DNA of 64,000 nucleotides, from assembly GCF_036226665.1 (NCBI RefSeq), contig NZ_CP109007.1, forward strand, positions 248,001 to 312,000. The letters are read 5' to 3'. Every line of letters begins with the position of its first letter. Position 1 is the stretch's first letter. The DNA comes from Streptomyces sp. NBC_00691 (GTDB lineage: Bacteria; Actinomycetota; Actinomycetes; Streptomycetales; Streptomycetaceae). Below the pieces are notes generated by a model that worked only from the letters and a program-made list of their open reading frames with translations, did no database searches and was not told where the DNA came from. Positions 1 to 8,131 of this stretch are shown piece by piece. The position numbers were made by a program, and so were the translations under genes.

Positions 1-2295
1 CACCGGCTGGCCGCCGGGGAGGCTGCCTTCGACCTGTTCGTACAGGTGCGCACCGATCCGGAGCGGATGCCTCTGGACCGGGCCACCGTCCGCTGGGAGG
101 AGGCGGAGAGCGCCCCGGTCCGGGTGGCCCGGCTGACCCTGCATCAGCAGAGCACGGAGGCCCGTGGCCAGGCGGCGTACGGCGAGAACCTCGCTTTCAA
201 CCCCTGGCACTCCCTGCCCGAGCACCGCCCGGTCGGCAGTATCGCCGAGGCCCGCCGCGAGGTGTACCGCGCCTCGGCCACCCGGCGGCGCGACGCCAAC
301 GGCGTCCCGACGACCGAGCCCGGTCCCGCCCGGCCCGCCTCCACCGAGCCGCCGGGCCGCGACACCCGCATCGTCCGCGCGGCCATCCACCCGGCGATCG
401 GCGTGGCCCGGGTCGGCGACAGCGCCGAGGGCTTCTTCCTCGCCCCCGAGGTCGACGAGGCGCCCGCCGAGGCGGTCTACAAGGACGCCACCGGAGCCCT
501 GAAACGACAGGCGGTCCGCTTCAGGGTGTACGGCTTCAACGCGGCCGGGCAGCCCGTCGCGGAGCTGACCGCGGACAACGCCGATCTGCTCTGGACCGTG
601 CACGTGGCCAACAAGAAGGGGGCCTGGTACCAGTTCCAGCTGGCGCTGGACATCCCGGAGGCCGACGAGGCGCCCCCGAGCAAGCTGCGCAATCCCCTGG
701 TCCGGCCCCGGAGCCGGCTGGTCATCGACCCGGGCTCCCGGTCGGTGCGCGGCCGTGACCGGGCCGGTCTCACCGGGCTCCGGTTCGACACCGGCACGTT
801 CCTCGGCACCCCCGTGTACCTGGGCGAGCTGCGCACGGACCGGGCCGGCCGGCTGCTCTTCCTCGGCGGCCGGGGTGCGGCGGCCTCGGCGGACGGCCTC
901 CCGGCGACGGACTTCGCCAACAACGACGGCTGGCACGACGACGTCGCCGACGGGCCGGTGCGGGCCGAGGTCCGGATCGACGGGCGTTCCATCCCCGTCG
1001 AACCGGCCTGGGTCGTCGTCGCGCCCCCGGACTACGCGCCGGGCCTCAAGTCCGTCCGCACGCTGTACGACCTGCTCCGCGACACGTACGTGAAGGCCGG
1101 CCTGCTGCCGCGCCCGCAGGTGGTGTCCTTCACCCAGGACGTCCTGCCGGTGCTGCGGCGGCTGTGCGACCTGCAGTGGGTCAACCACGGGCTCGCCGTC
1201 CAGTTCGGCCACGGCGGCCGTGACCATCTGCTGGCGCCCGAGCGGCTCGCCCGGCTGGCGAGCAAGGACCCGGCGCACAAGGAACTGCGCCGCCAGGTCT
1301 GGGCGTCCCTGCGGCACCTCGACCGCGACGGCATGTCGACCGTGCCCTGGCCGCCGGTGTACGGCGATGCCATGAGTCTGCCGCCGGTCTCGCCGCGCCA
1401 GCATCTCGCCCTCTCACCACTCCAGTACGACCTCCTGACGCGCTGGATGAACGGGGCGTTCGTCGAGGACTTCCGGCCGGCCGCCAGGCCGGTGACCAGG
1501 CTGGACGACGTGCCGCTCGCCGAGCGTCCCGCGACGCTCGACCGGGCCGCGCTGTCGTTCTGCCTCGCCGACGCCTTTCACCCCGGCTGTGAACTCACCT
1601 GGCCGATGCGGCACGCCACGCTGTACTCGGCGCCGTTCCGGATCAAGCACCGCCAGACGGGGCTGCCCGACCAGCAGTACGGGAGTGTGCTGACGCCGCA
1701 GGCCGCGCTCGCTGTCGACGGCCCGCTGTACGCACAGGGCCCCGGCCACCTCACCCGGTGGATGGCCGTCCCCTGGCACACCGACACGGCGAGCTGCCGC
1801 TCCGGCTACGACCAGGGGTTCGGGCCCCGCTACGACCCGTATCTGCCGACGTTCTGGCCGGCCAGGGTGCCCAATCACGTCCTGGCCGAGGAGGACTACG
1901 CGATCGCGATGGACCCCGCGCGGCCGCAGGAGGAGCGGCGGCTCGCCTTCGAGCGCCGGTCGGTGTGGCTGCGCTGGCTGCCCACCGGCTACGAGACCCA
2001 GATCAACGAGATGGTCCGGGACTTCGGCAGGCTCGGGATCGTCGAACGCCGTCCCGGACCGCTGGACACCCCGGGGCTTCCGGAGACGATGATGGTGGAG
2101 TCCGAGGTGACGTTCACTCCTGAGGCGGCACCGCCCCGCGAACGGAATCTCATCACTGTGCACGTGCCGGAGGCCGTGGATCCGGAGGTCCGGGCCGACG
2201 CGGTGGCCGCGGCCGCGGCGTTGGCCGAGCCCCCCGACGAGGAGATCTCGGCCGGCTACATCTCCAAGGTCACCCGCTTCCCGGGCCACCGGTGA
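1..2295 (+). CDS. Catalase-like domain fused to LodA-family CTQ-dependent oxidase (5' partial)
   Basis: The reading frame is open from base 1, so the N-terminus lies outside the window; the GTG at 46 is internal. The first ~115 visible codons match the C-terminal part of catalase-like heme proteins (FDLFVQVRTDPERMP, then YGENLAFNPWHSLPEHRPVG and an EVYRASA segment). The remaining ~640 residues are a LodA/GoxA-type quinoprotein oxidase: IHPAIGVARVGDS, LVIDPGSRSVRG, NNDGWHDDVADGPV, FHPGCELTWPMRHAT and WMAVPWHTDTASC. Counting from 46, the Cys of FHPGC is ~515 and the Trp of AVPWHT ~577. By comparison with LodA, these are the pair that would form cysteine tryptophylquinone. The family oxidatively deaminates lysine, glycine or similar amines, releasing ammonia and H2O2. 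Substrate is unknown. The next gene, a LodB-like flavoprotein, overlaps the stop by 4 nt, as expected for cofactor maturation. Confidence 0.88.
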   Translation, partial: HRLAAGEAAFDLFVQVRTDPERMPLDRATVRWEEAESAPVRVARLTLHQQSTEARGQAAYGENLAFNPWHSLPEHRPVGSIAEARREVYRASATRRRDANGVPTTEPGPARPASTEPPGRDTRIVRAAIHPAIGVARVGDSAEGFFLAPEVDEAPAEAVYKDATGALKRQAVRFRVYGFNAAGQPVAELTADNADLLWTVHVANKKGAWYQFQLALDIPEADEAPPSKLRNPLVRPRSRLVIDPGSRSVRGRDRAGLTGLRFDTGTFLGTPVYLGELRTDRAGRLLFLGGRGAAASADGLPATDFANNDGWHDDVADGPVRAEVRIDGRSIPVEPAWVVVAPPDYAPGLKSVRTLYDLLRDTYVKAGLLPRPQVVSFTQDVLPVLRRLCDLQWVNHGLAVQFGHGGRDHLLAPERLARLASKDPAHKELRRQVWASLRHLDRDGMSTVPWPPVYGDAMSLPPVSPRQHLALSPLQYDLLTRWMNGAFVEDFRPAARPVTRLDDVPLAERPATLDRAALSFCLADAFHPGCELTWPMRHATLYSAPFRIKHRQTGLPDQQYGSVLTPQAALAVDGPLYAQGPGHLTRWMAVPWHTDTASCRSGYDQGFGPRYDPYLPTFWPARVPNHVLAEEDYAIAMDPARPQEERRLAFERRSVWLRWLPTGYETQINEMVRDFGRLGIVERRPGPLDTPGLPETMMVESEVTFTPEAAPPRERNLITVHVPEAVDPEVRADAVAAAAALAEPPDEEISAGYISKVTRFPGHR

Positions 2296-3596
2296 CGGAC
2301 GGCTGCGACGTGGTCGTGGCGGGCGCCGGGCCGGCCGGGTCGGTCGCGGCGCTGTGCCTGGCCCGCGCGGGCCACCGCGTCCTGCTCCTCGATCCCCTGT
2401 CCGGTGACCGCCGGTCCGGTGACCGTCCGGCGGTGCCCGCCGGGCCGGCTGCCACGGCTGCTTCCGACGGACCGCCGAACGACCTTTCGCACCGCGGGGA
2501 GGTACGCCCGTACCGGATCGGCGAGGCGCTGCCGCCCGCCGCGCGGCCCCTGCTGCGTGACCTCGGGCTGCTGGCGGGGCTCGACGCCGACGGACACCTG
2601 CCCTGCACCGGCACCGAAGCGGCGTGGGGCTCCGGGGAGCTGTACGGGCGCGAGAACGTCCTGGACCCGCACGGGCCCGGCTGGCATCTGGACCGCGTCC
2701 GGTTCGACGCGTTCCTGCGCGGCGCGGCCGAGCGGGCCGGAGCCCGGCCCGTGTGCGGCGTGGCGGTGCGCCGGACCGGACAGCCGGGCGCGTGGCGGCT
2801 GGTCGTGCGGGAGCGCGGGGTCGAGCGGGAGGCGCCCTGCCGGTGGGTGGTGGACGCCACCGGTCGGCGCGCGGTGATCGCCCGGCGCGGAGCCGTACCG
2901 CTGCGGCAGGACCGGCTCGTCGCCGCGTACGCCGTGCTGTCCGGCCCCGCACCGGCCGACCAGGACCTGCGCACGCTCGTCGAGGCGGCGCCCGAGGGCT
3001 GGTGGTACACCGCGCGCGTGCCGGCCGGGCGGCTGGTCGCCCATCTCACCGATCGTGACCTCGCCGACCCCCGGCTCCGTACCACCGCCGGGTTCCTGGA
3101 GCGGGTGGCTCGCACCCGGCACGTACGGACCCGGTTGGACGGCTACGTCACCGGGTGGGCGTCCCACCGCGAGGACTGTGTGGCCGGTTGGCCGCCGGAC
3201 CGGGACGGTGACGCGGCAGGGTGGCCGTCCGGCCCGCGCTGGGCGCCGGCCCATGGACAGCGGCTCGCCCCGCCGGCCGGTCCGGGCTGGGTGGCGGCGG
3301 GCGACGCCGCGCTCGCCTGCGACCCGCTGTCCTCCCAGGGGATCCTGACGGCCCTGCACACCGGCGTCCGCGCGGCGCGGGCCGTCGACCGCTGCCTGCG
3401 CGGTGGTGGCCGCGGCGAGGAGGACGCCCTCGCGGAGTACGGCGCCTTCGTCGACGGGGTCGCGGAACGCTACCTCGCGCACCACGCGCGGGCCTACGCG
3501 GACGAACGCCGCTGGCCGTCGGCCCCGTTCTGGGCACGGCGCCGTCCGGCGGTCCTCGCGAGATCCCTCCCGAAGCCGGGCCTCACGCCGGGTTGA
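2292..3596 (+). CDS. LodB-like FAD-dependent oxidoreductase (CTQ maturation)
   Basis: 434-residue flavoprotein of the tryptophan-halogenase/geranylgeranyl-reductase-like class. It starts at GTG in a GTGA overlap with the LodA-type gene, implying translational coupling. The N-terminus is a Rossmann FAD motif (VVVAGAGPAGSVAALCLARAG, residues ~4-25). A second FAD-contacting motif, GWVAAGDAALACDPLSSQGI, is at ~333-352. In characterised systems LodB-type flavoproteins are needed to make the tryptophylquinone of their partner oxidase; the same role is inferred here from pairing. A low-complexity Gly/Asp/Arg/Pro stretch after the FAD motif (~residues 38-70) looks like a lineage-specific insertion. 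Confidence 0.88.
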   Translation: MTDGCDVVVAGAGPAGSVAALCLARAGHRVLLLDPLSGDRRSGDRPAVPAGPAATAASDGPPNDLSHRGEVRPYRIGEALPPAARPLLRDLGLLAGLDADGHLPCTGTEAAWGSGELYGRENVLDPHGPGWHLDRVRFDAFLRGAAERAGARPVCGVAVRRTGQPGAWRLVVRERGVEREAPCRWVVDATGRRAVIARRGAVPLRQDRLVAAYAVLSGPAPADQDLRTLVEAAPEGWWYTARVPAGRLVAHLTDRDLADPRLRTTAGFLERVARTRHVRTRLDGYVTGWASHREDCVAGWPPDRDGDAAGWPSGPRWAPAHGQRLAPPAGPGWVAAGDAALACDPLSSQGILTALHTGVRAARAVDRCLRGGGRGEEDALAEYGAFVDGVAERYLAHHARAYADERRWPSAPFWARRRPAVLARSLPKPGLTPG

Positions 3597-4320
3597 GGCA
3601 GATGTTCTGCGTGGTGCCGGACATGGTCGCCTGGTCCAGGACGACGAGTCGGTTGACGTAGCCCTCGCGCATGACGAGCACCGAGTACGCCGACCACATG
3701 CCGTCGACGAGGGCGATGAACTGGGCGTTGGCGTCGAAGGTGTACGTGTTGAACCCGTCCGTGATCCAGGACCACGGCAGCAGCATCTCGTTGGAGCAGT
3801 CCCGCAGGATCAGGGTCACGACCCACGGGAAGTGGAAGTCGGCGCCCTCGGTGTCGGCCCGCTCGGCACCGAACACGGTTCCGCCGTCGAAGACCCCGCT
3901 CTTGCGCCCGCTGCCGGAGGCCTGTTCCGCGACCGCGGCGAACCGCTTGTGCATGGGGTTCCGCAGGCGCGCGGTCGAGCCGTGGCCCTCCGCCTGGCGC
4001 AGGGACAGGCGGACGAACGCGGTGAGTTTCGCGGCGAGGTCGGCCTCGTCGTAGACGGGGAACAGCTCGGGGGGCGCACACGGCTGGTCCGGGAAGTCGG
4101 GCGGGAAGAGGGGCGGGAACCCGGGCGGGAACCCGAGCGTGCCCGCGTCCGTACCCTGGGCGGCCAGCTTCTTCAGGAGGTCGTCCCAGTCCACGAGGGG
4201 CATGGGCAGGCCGCGGAGCAGGGCACCCAGCTCGTAGACGAGTGCGGTCTCGGGGTGGGCCATCAGCAGCTGGGCCTCGAACGACGGTCCCTGGGGCACG
4301 TCGGCGTTCTGGTTCACCAT
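3583..4320 (-). CDS. Hypothetical protein with FPPxFPP repeat
   Basis: About 245 residues, convergent with the LodB-like gene and overlapping its end by 14 nt. The ATG at 4320 is preferred because a GAAGAGGG ribosome-binding site lies 8 nt upstream; the frame is open farther upstream to 4545, but those codons lack coding character. I do not recognise a family. Visible features are a Phe/Pro-rich tandem (FPPGFPPLFPPDFP, ~residues 68-81), an Arg/Lys-rich middle, and a conserved-looking C-terminal half with several Trp and aromatic residues (HFPWVVTLILRDC, LPWSWITDGFNTYTFD). There is no signal peptide or membrane segment. Its position between lodAB and the SARP gene suggests it belongs to the same locus; function unknown. 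Confidence 0.72.
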   Translation of the reverse strand: MVNQNADVPQGPSFEAQLLMAHPETALVYELGALLRGLPMPLVDWDDLLKKLAAQGTDAGTLGFPPGFPPLFPPDFPDQPCAPPELFPVYDEADLAAKLTAFVRLSLRQAEGHGSTARLRNPMHKRFAAVAEQASGSGRKSGVFDGGTVFGAERADTEGADFHFPWVVTLILRDCSNEMLLPWSWITDGFNTYTFDANAQFIALVDGMWSAYSVLVMREGYVNRLVVLDQATMSGTTQNICLNPA

Positions 4321-4649
4321 CACCATCACCCTCTTCTGGTTGACGGGTGTACCGCTTGGAGGAGGAGAGGCCCGGCGCGCGGAGATCGTCCGGAGGCGAG
4401 CCGGGCGGGAGGGAGAACGCACCAAGGGCCGAGCAGGGGCCGTTGCCTTCCGCGGCTCCACGGCAGCCTGCGCTGGGGCACTCCTTGTGCGGACACTCCC
4501 AGTCTCACCCTGGCTGATCAGGCTCGCAAACGCGGTCCGCACCACGCTCCGGCTCCGCTCGGCGCGCCGCCTCCCGCCCCCTGCCGTACCGTGGAAGGTG
4601 CCTGCTCGACTCGGTCGTGCCCCGCCAACGCACCCTGGGGGAAGGGCAG
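4321..4649. other. Divergent intergenic region
   Basis: About 330 nt between the unknown protein (minus strand) and the SARP regulator (plus strand), so it should carry both promoters. I see no strong palindrome, no gene-like frame and no convincing SARP-type direct repeats here, unlike the region after the SARP gene. Confidence 0.5.
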
Positions 4650-5357
4650 ATGACGACCCTCACTCCTCCTCAGCTGCGACTGCTCGGCCAGTTCCGTCTG
4701 GAGTTCCCCGCCGGACCGGTGGACCTGTGCGGCAACGCGCAACGACTTCTCGCCTTCCTGGGGCTGCGCAGACGGGTCAGCCGCAGCGTCCTCGCCGGAA
4801 CGCTGTGGCCGGACGTCACCGAGGAGCACGCACGAGGCAGCCTGCGCACGAGCCTGTGGAAGCTGCCGCACGGCGACCGCCCGCTCGTCCGGTGCGGTGG
4901 CGAGTCCGTGGAACTCACCGACACCCTGCGGGTCGACGCCCACACGCTGGCCGAGACGGCCCTCAGCGTGGTGCGCGCCGAGGAGCCGCCCCGGCCCGGC
5001 CCCGCACCGCTGGTCCTGCTGGGCGGCGGTGAGCTGCTGCCCGGCTGGGACGAGGACTGGGTGCTGCTCGAGCGCGAGCGGCTGCGCCAGCTGCGGCTGC
5101 ACGCGCTGGACGCGCTGGCGGAGGGCCTGACCCGGCAGGGCAGCCCGGCCCTGGCCCTGGAGGCGGCGCTGGCGAGCGTACGGATCGAGCCCCTGCGGGA
5201 GAGTGCGCACCGGGCGGTCGTGGCGGCGCATCTGTCGGAGGGCAACGTGATCGAGGCGGTGCGGCACTATCGCGCGTACCGGGTGCTGCTCCGGAACGAG
5301 CTGGGCCTCGAGCCCTCCACACAGCTCACCCGGATGATCCCGCCCGCGCATCGGTGA
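4650..5357 (+). CDS. SARP/BTAD-type transcriptional activator
   Basis: 235-residue regulator. The N-terminus is an OmpR-type winged-helix fold of SARP activators (QLRLLGQFRLEF, then AQRLLAFLGLRRRVSRSVLAGTLWPD and a GSLRTSLWKL recognition-helix region, ~residues 8-75). The C-terminal ~130 residues are a bacterial transcriptional activation (BTAD) TPR-like domain (WVLLERERLRQLRLHALDALAEGL, ending RHYRAYRVLLRNELGLEPS). The family binds direct heptamer repeats and activates secondary-metabolite genes. The ATG at 4650 is preferred over the in-frame start at 4617 because GGGGA lies 8 nt upstream. It is immediately upstream of and co-directional with the ferritin-like gene. Candidate binding repeats begin at its own stop codon. 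It lacks the NB-ARC/TPR extensions of large SARPs. Confidence 0.85.
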   Translation: MTTLTPPQLRLLGQFRLEFPAGPVDLCGNAQRLLAFLGLRRRVSRSVLAGTLWPDVTEEHARGSLRTSLWKLPHGDRPLVRCGGESVELTDTLRVDAHTLAETALSVVRAEEPPRPGPAPLVLLGGGELLPGWDEDWVLLERERLRQLRLHALDALAEGLTRQGSPALALEAALASVRIEPLRESAHRAVVAAHLSEGNVIEAVRHYRAYRVLLRNELGLEPSTQLTRMIPPAHR

Positions 5358-5396
5358 CGGCGGAGTGACACGGTGCTGACGACGTCTGCCTAGCGT
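5352..5396 (+). promoter_or_regulatory. Candidate SARP operator and -10 box
   Basis: Three heptamers, CGGTGAC (5352-5358), GAGTGAC (5363-5369) and TGCTGAC (5374-5380), share the core nGnTGAC with exact 11-bp spacing. A -10-like TAGCGT follows at 5391-5396, 10 nt after the last repeat. SARP activators are known to bind heptamer direct repeats at 11-bp periodicity close to the -10. The site overlaps the SARP stop codon and precedes the ferritin-like gene at 5443. The assignment is inferred from spacing only. Confidence 0.5.
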
Positions 5397-5442
5397 TCCT
5401 GATGGACGAAAGGGCGCGAAAGCGGTCCGGAAGGAGCTTTCC

Positions 5443-6507
5443 ATGACGACGCTTCTCGCATACCGGAGCAACCGGATCGTCGAGCTGATGGAGGAGCCCG
5501 CCGAGCGCCGCGACGCGGACTGGCTGAAGGAGTCTCTCCAGCAGGCGATGCTGCTGGAACTCGCCACGCTGCCGCCGTACTTGTGCGCGATGTGGTCCAT
5601 CGAGCCGCAGAGCGGGGACGTGTTCAAGGCCTTCAGGCGGATCGTCTTCGACGAGATGTCCCACCTCGGTCTGGCCGGAAACATGCTCACCACCATCGGT
5701 GGAGTCCCCCGCCTCGCCGATGCCCGTACGGTGCCGGCGTACCCCGGCCCGCTCCCCGGCGGCGTACGCCCGTCGCTGAACGTCTTCCTGAGCGGGCTAA
5801 CGAAGGAGTCACTGGATCTGTTCGCGCGGATCGAGGAGCCCGACGACCCGATCGCGGAGGCCCGTTCGCACACCTCCATCGGCGCGTTCTACACGGCGAT
5901 CCTGGAGGCGTTCCGGGACCACGCGGCTTTGATCACCGGGGCCCATCAGCTCGTGCGGGACATGGCACACCACGGCGCGGGCAACAGCCTCGTCGCGCTG
6001 AACTCGCCGGCTGACGTCGAGGCGGCCATCGACGTGATCAAGGAACAGGGCGAGGGCACCACCGCCTCGCCGGAGAACCCGCACCCCGGAGAGAGCGGCG
6101 AGCTCGCCCATTTCTACGTCTTCCGGCAGCTCTTCCACGGCCGCAAGCTGGTCAAGGTCGCCGAGAACCCGGACCGGTGGGATTTCACCGGGGACGTGAT
6201 CGCGATGCCGGTCACCCGCCCGATGGGCAGGGTGCCCGAAGGCGGCTGGGGAGGACCCGGGCAGCCGGCCCCCGACGCCGCTGCGCAGGACCTGCTGGAC
6301 CGGGGCAACCAGGCGTACAGCAGGATGCTGCGCGCACTGGAGGATGCCTGGCAGGCGGCGGACGCGGACACGGCGGACGGCCTGCTCGGCGACGCCGTCG
6401 GCGAGATGATCGGTCTCAAGAGCCCGGCCCGGTCCCTGATGACCCGCGAAGTCCCGGGCAGCGGCGGCAGGACCTACGGACCGGAGTTCCGGTACGTCGA
6501 CGCATAG
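5443..6507 (+). CDS. Ferritin-like protein of the VioB / iminophenyl-pyruvate dimer synthase type
   Basis: 354 residues, ATG with a clean AGGAG ribosome-binding site 6 nt upstream. The first ~230 residues form a ferritin-like helical bundle. Possible metal ligands lie in LLELATLPPYLCAMWS (~36-51), FDEMSHLGLAGNML (~69-82) and GELAHFYVFRQLFHGRKLV (~213-231). This family is the ferritin-like domain also found in VioB, the violacein enzyme that couples imino acids. Stand-alone homologues are mostly uncharacterised. The C-terminal third (MGRVPEGGWGGPGQ, a helical segment with AYSRMLRALEDAWQ) is typical of the stand-alone members. Location downstream of a SARP gene and near an oxidase that could make imines is consistent with a shared pathway, but that is inference. 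Confidence 0.82.
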   Translation: MTTLLAYRSNRIVELMEEPAERRDADWLKESLQQAMLLELATLPPYLCAMWSIEPQSGDVFKAFRRIVFDEMSHLGLAGNMLTTIGGVPRLADARTVPAYPGPLPGGVRPSLNVFLSGLTKESLDLFARIEEPDDPIAEARSHTSIGAFYTAILEAFRDHAALITGAHQLVRDMAHHGAGNSLVALNSPADVEAAIDVIKEQGEGTTASPENPHPGESGELAHFYVFRQLFHGRKLVKVAENPDRWDFTGDVIAMPVTRPMGRVPEGGWGGPGQPAPDAAAQDLLDRGNQAYSRMLRALEDAWQAADADTADGLLGDAVGEMIGLKSPARSLMTREVPGSGGRTYGPEFRYVDA

Positions 6508-6543
6508 GACCGGCCGCGGCCGCCCCGGAGAGGAACGAGTGCC

Positions 6544-7731
6544 ATGAGCGAGCAGGGTTCGGGCCCGGGTCAGGGTCGTTTCGAGGTCCCGCCGGATCTC
6601 CCCGTCGACGGGAGCGCGGACCGGGAACCGGAGGGATTCCGGGTGCCGCAGTACCCGCCGTCGCAGGAGAGCCGCGCGGCGCTGGAACGGGCGAGCGGCC
6701 TGAGGGACACCAGGATCAAGGACGCCCAGGAGGCCGTGACCGCCGCCCTGTTCACCGATGCGCGGGCCCGGTACGCGAGCGGCACACCACGGACGGCGGA
6801 CACCCTCCAGGGGGTCGGCGCCATCCAGGGCGTCGGCGCCGGCATGAGCGTTCCCGGCGAAGGGGCGCCCGGCACGGAGGTCCTGAGCGTGTGCGTGGCG
6901 GAGCCCACGGCGGCGAGCGACGTCCGGGAGCTCGTCGTCGACGCGTTCGGTGTCCGCGCGGCCGGAGACCTCCCCCTGCGGGTGGTGCACAGCGGTCTGA
7001 TCCAGCTCCAGACCCACACCCACCGCCAGCGGCGGGCGCCCGGCGGCATCTCCGTAGGCCATCACACCGGTGTTCAGGGCACTCTGGGATTCGTCGCGAA
7101 GGGCCGCGCCCCCGCCGACGCGAACAAGTTCTTCCTGGTCAGCGCCAACCACGTCATCGCCAACAAGAACGCCGCCGCCTTCGGCTCCTGCATCGTGCAG
7201 CCCTCCCCTGCCGACGGCGGCCGCTGCCCCACCGACCGGGTCGCCGTGCTGGACCGCATCCTGGCACTGGACCTGACCTTCTCCTCGCCGAACTGGGCCG
7301 ACTGCGCCAGGGCCTGGTGCTATCCGGACGAGGTGGTGCAGAGCCCGTCGCAGGTCCACATCGTGCCCGGGTTCGGTCCCCAGCTGTTCGGCATCGGCAG
7401 CACGGCCCAGTTCCCCGTCGTGAACACGGTGGTCGGCAAGAGCGGGTGCATCACGCAGATGACGTACGGGAGAGTGGACGTCCCGTCCTGGAACGGCCTC
7501 GTCTACGACACGTCCACCTCTCCCCCGACGGCGCTCCCCTTCAACGGGCAGACGCTCATCGTCAGCCCCGGTTACGCCTTCTCCTGGCCCGGGGACTCCG
7601 GGGCGGTCGTGTGGAACTACGACGCGGCCGTGAACCCGATCGGCCTCCTCATCGGGGGCAGCCCCGCCGGCGTCTCGATCTCCACTCCCCTGCCGTGGGT
7701 CCTCGACTATCTGGACGTCGGTCTGGTCTAG
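6544..7731 (+). CDS. Trypsin-fold serine protease-like protein
   Basis: 395 residues, co-directional and 36 nt after the ferritin-like gene, probably in the same transcript. A likely chymotrypsin-fold domain occupies ~residues 165-395. FFLVSANHVIAN carries the putative catalytic His, and SWPGDSGAVVWN the nucleophile Ser. The Asp is less certain, possibly in LDRILALDLTFSS. There is no signal peptide, so it is predicted to be cytoplasmic or exported non-classically. Residues 1-150 contain a charged region followed by a short Gly-rich segment (TLQGVGAIQGVGAGM). Six Cys in the catalytic half are unusual for a cytoplasmic protein. It could act on the neighbouring oxidase or precursor proteins, but no substrate is evident. 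Confidence 0.75.
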   Translation: MSEQGSGPGQGRFEVPPDLPVDGSADREPEGFRVPQYPPSQESRAALERASGLRDTRIKDAQEAVTAALFTDARARYASGTPRTADTLQGVGAIQGVGAGMSVPGEGAPGTEVLSVCVAEPTAASDVRELVVDAFGVRAAGDLPLRVVHSGLIQLQTHTHRQRRAPGGISVGHHTGVQGTLGFVAKGRAPADANKFFLVSANHVIANKNAAAFGSCIVQPSPADGGRCPTDRVAVLDRILALDLTFSSPNWADCARAWCYPDEVVQSPSQVHIVPGFGPQLFGIGSTAQFPVVNTVVGKSGCITQMTYGRVDVPSWNGLVYDTSTSPPTALPFNGQTLIVSPGYAFSWPGDSGAVVWNYDAAVNPIGLLIGGSPAGVSISTPLPWVLDYLDVGLV

Positions 7732-7846
7732 GGGGCCGGGCCGGAGTCACGGCGGCATCTCCTGGACGCGCCGCGCGCTACCGAGCCGCATCGAGGCGTG
7801 GGGCCACGCCGTGCCGTGGCGTGCAGCCCTGAGCCGAGCCGCGAGC

Positions 7847-7897
7847 CGTTCAGCGAACGCGTTCGCTGAACGACGTCGCGAACACGTTCACTGAGCG
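7847..7897. promoter_or_regulatory. Tandem palindromic operator-like sites
   Basis: A perfect 26-nt palindrome (7847-7872) centred on GAACGCGTTC is followed by a second, imperfect copy of its right-hand 20 nt (7878-7897, core GAACACGTTC), offset by 25 bp. Paired GAAC-GTTC sites resemble TetR/LacI-class operators more than a terminator, although the region lies between two convergent genes. No regulator gene is adjacent. Confidence 0.45.
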
Positions 7898-7929
7898 ACC
7901 CATCACGGATCCGGACCGCCCGGCCCCGT

Positions 7930-8118
7930 CTACCCCTCGACGCTGATCGCCCGGACCGGACAGGCGCGGGCGGCCTCGCGGACCAGGGGGCCTCCGCCCT
8001 CTTCCCGGCCAGGAACCACCGTCCCGAACCCGTCGTCGTCCTGGGTGAAGAAGTCCGGGGACGTCAGGGCGCACTGTCCGGCGCCGATGCAGAGGTCCCC
8101 GTCGATGGAGATGCGCAT
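7930..8118 (-). CDS. [3Fe-4S] ferredoxin, P450 partner
   Basis: 62 residues. The pattern CIGAGQC (residues 10-16) with a later CPV (~53-55) is that of streptomycete 3Fe-4S ferredoxins, which lack the fourth Cys of the first motif. The ATG at 8118 has AAAGGA 8 nt upstream. It starts 13 nt after the P450 stop, so the two form an operon and the ferredoxin most likely delivers electrons to that P450. No ferredoxin reductase is nearby. Confidence 0.9.
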   Translation of the reverse strand: MRISIDGDLCIGAGQCALTSPDFFTQDDDGFGTVVPGREEGGGPLVREAARACPVRAISVEG

Positions 8119-8131
8119 CTGTGCGGTCCTT

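Noticed and set aside
1414..2952. Long minus-strand frame of 512 codons opposite lodA and lodB
   Set aside because: Its composition (runs of Arg/Pro/Ala) is that of an antisense shadow of GC-rich coding DNA; the plus-strand genes carry clear domain motifs.
5809..7359. 516-codon minus-strand frame
   Set aside because: Shadow of the ferritin-like and protease-like genes, which have RBSs and recognisable motifs.
7847..7872. Palindrome as a simple intrinsic terminator
   Set aside because: The second, offset copy and the GAAC/GTTC core look more like an operator; not ruled out.
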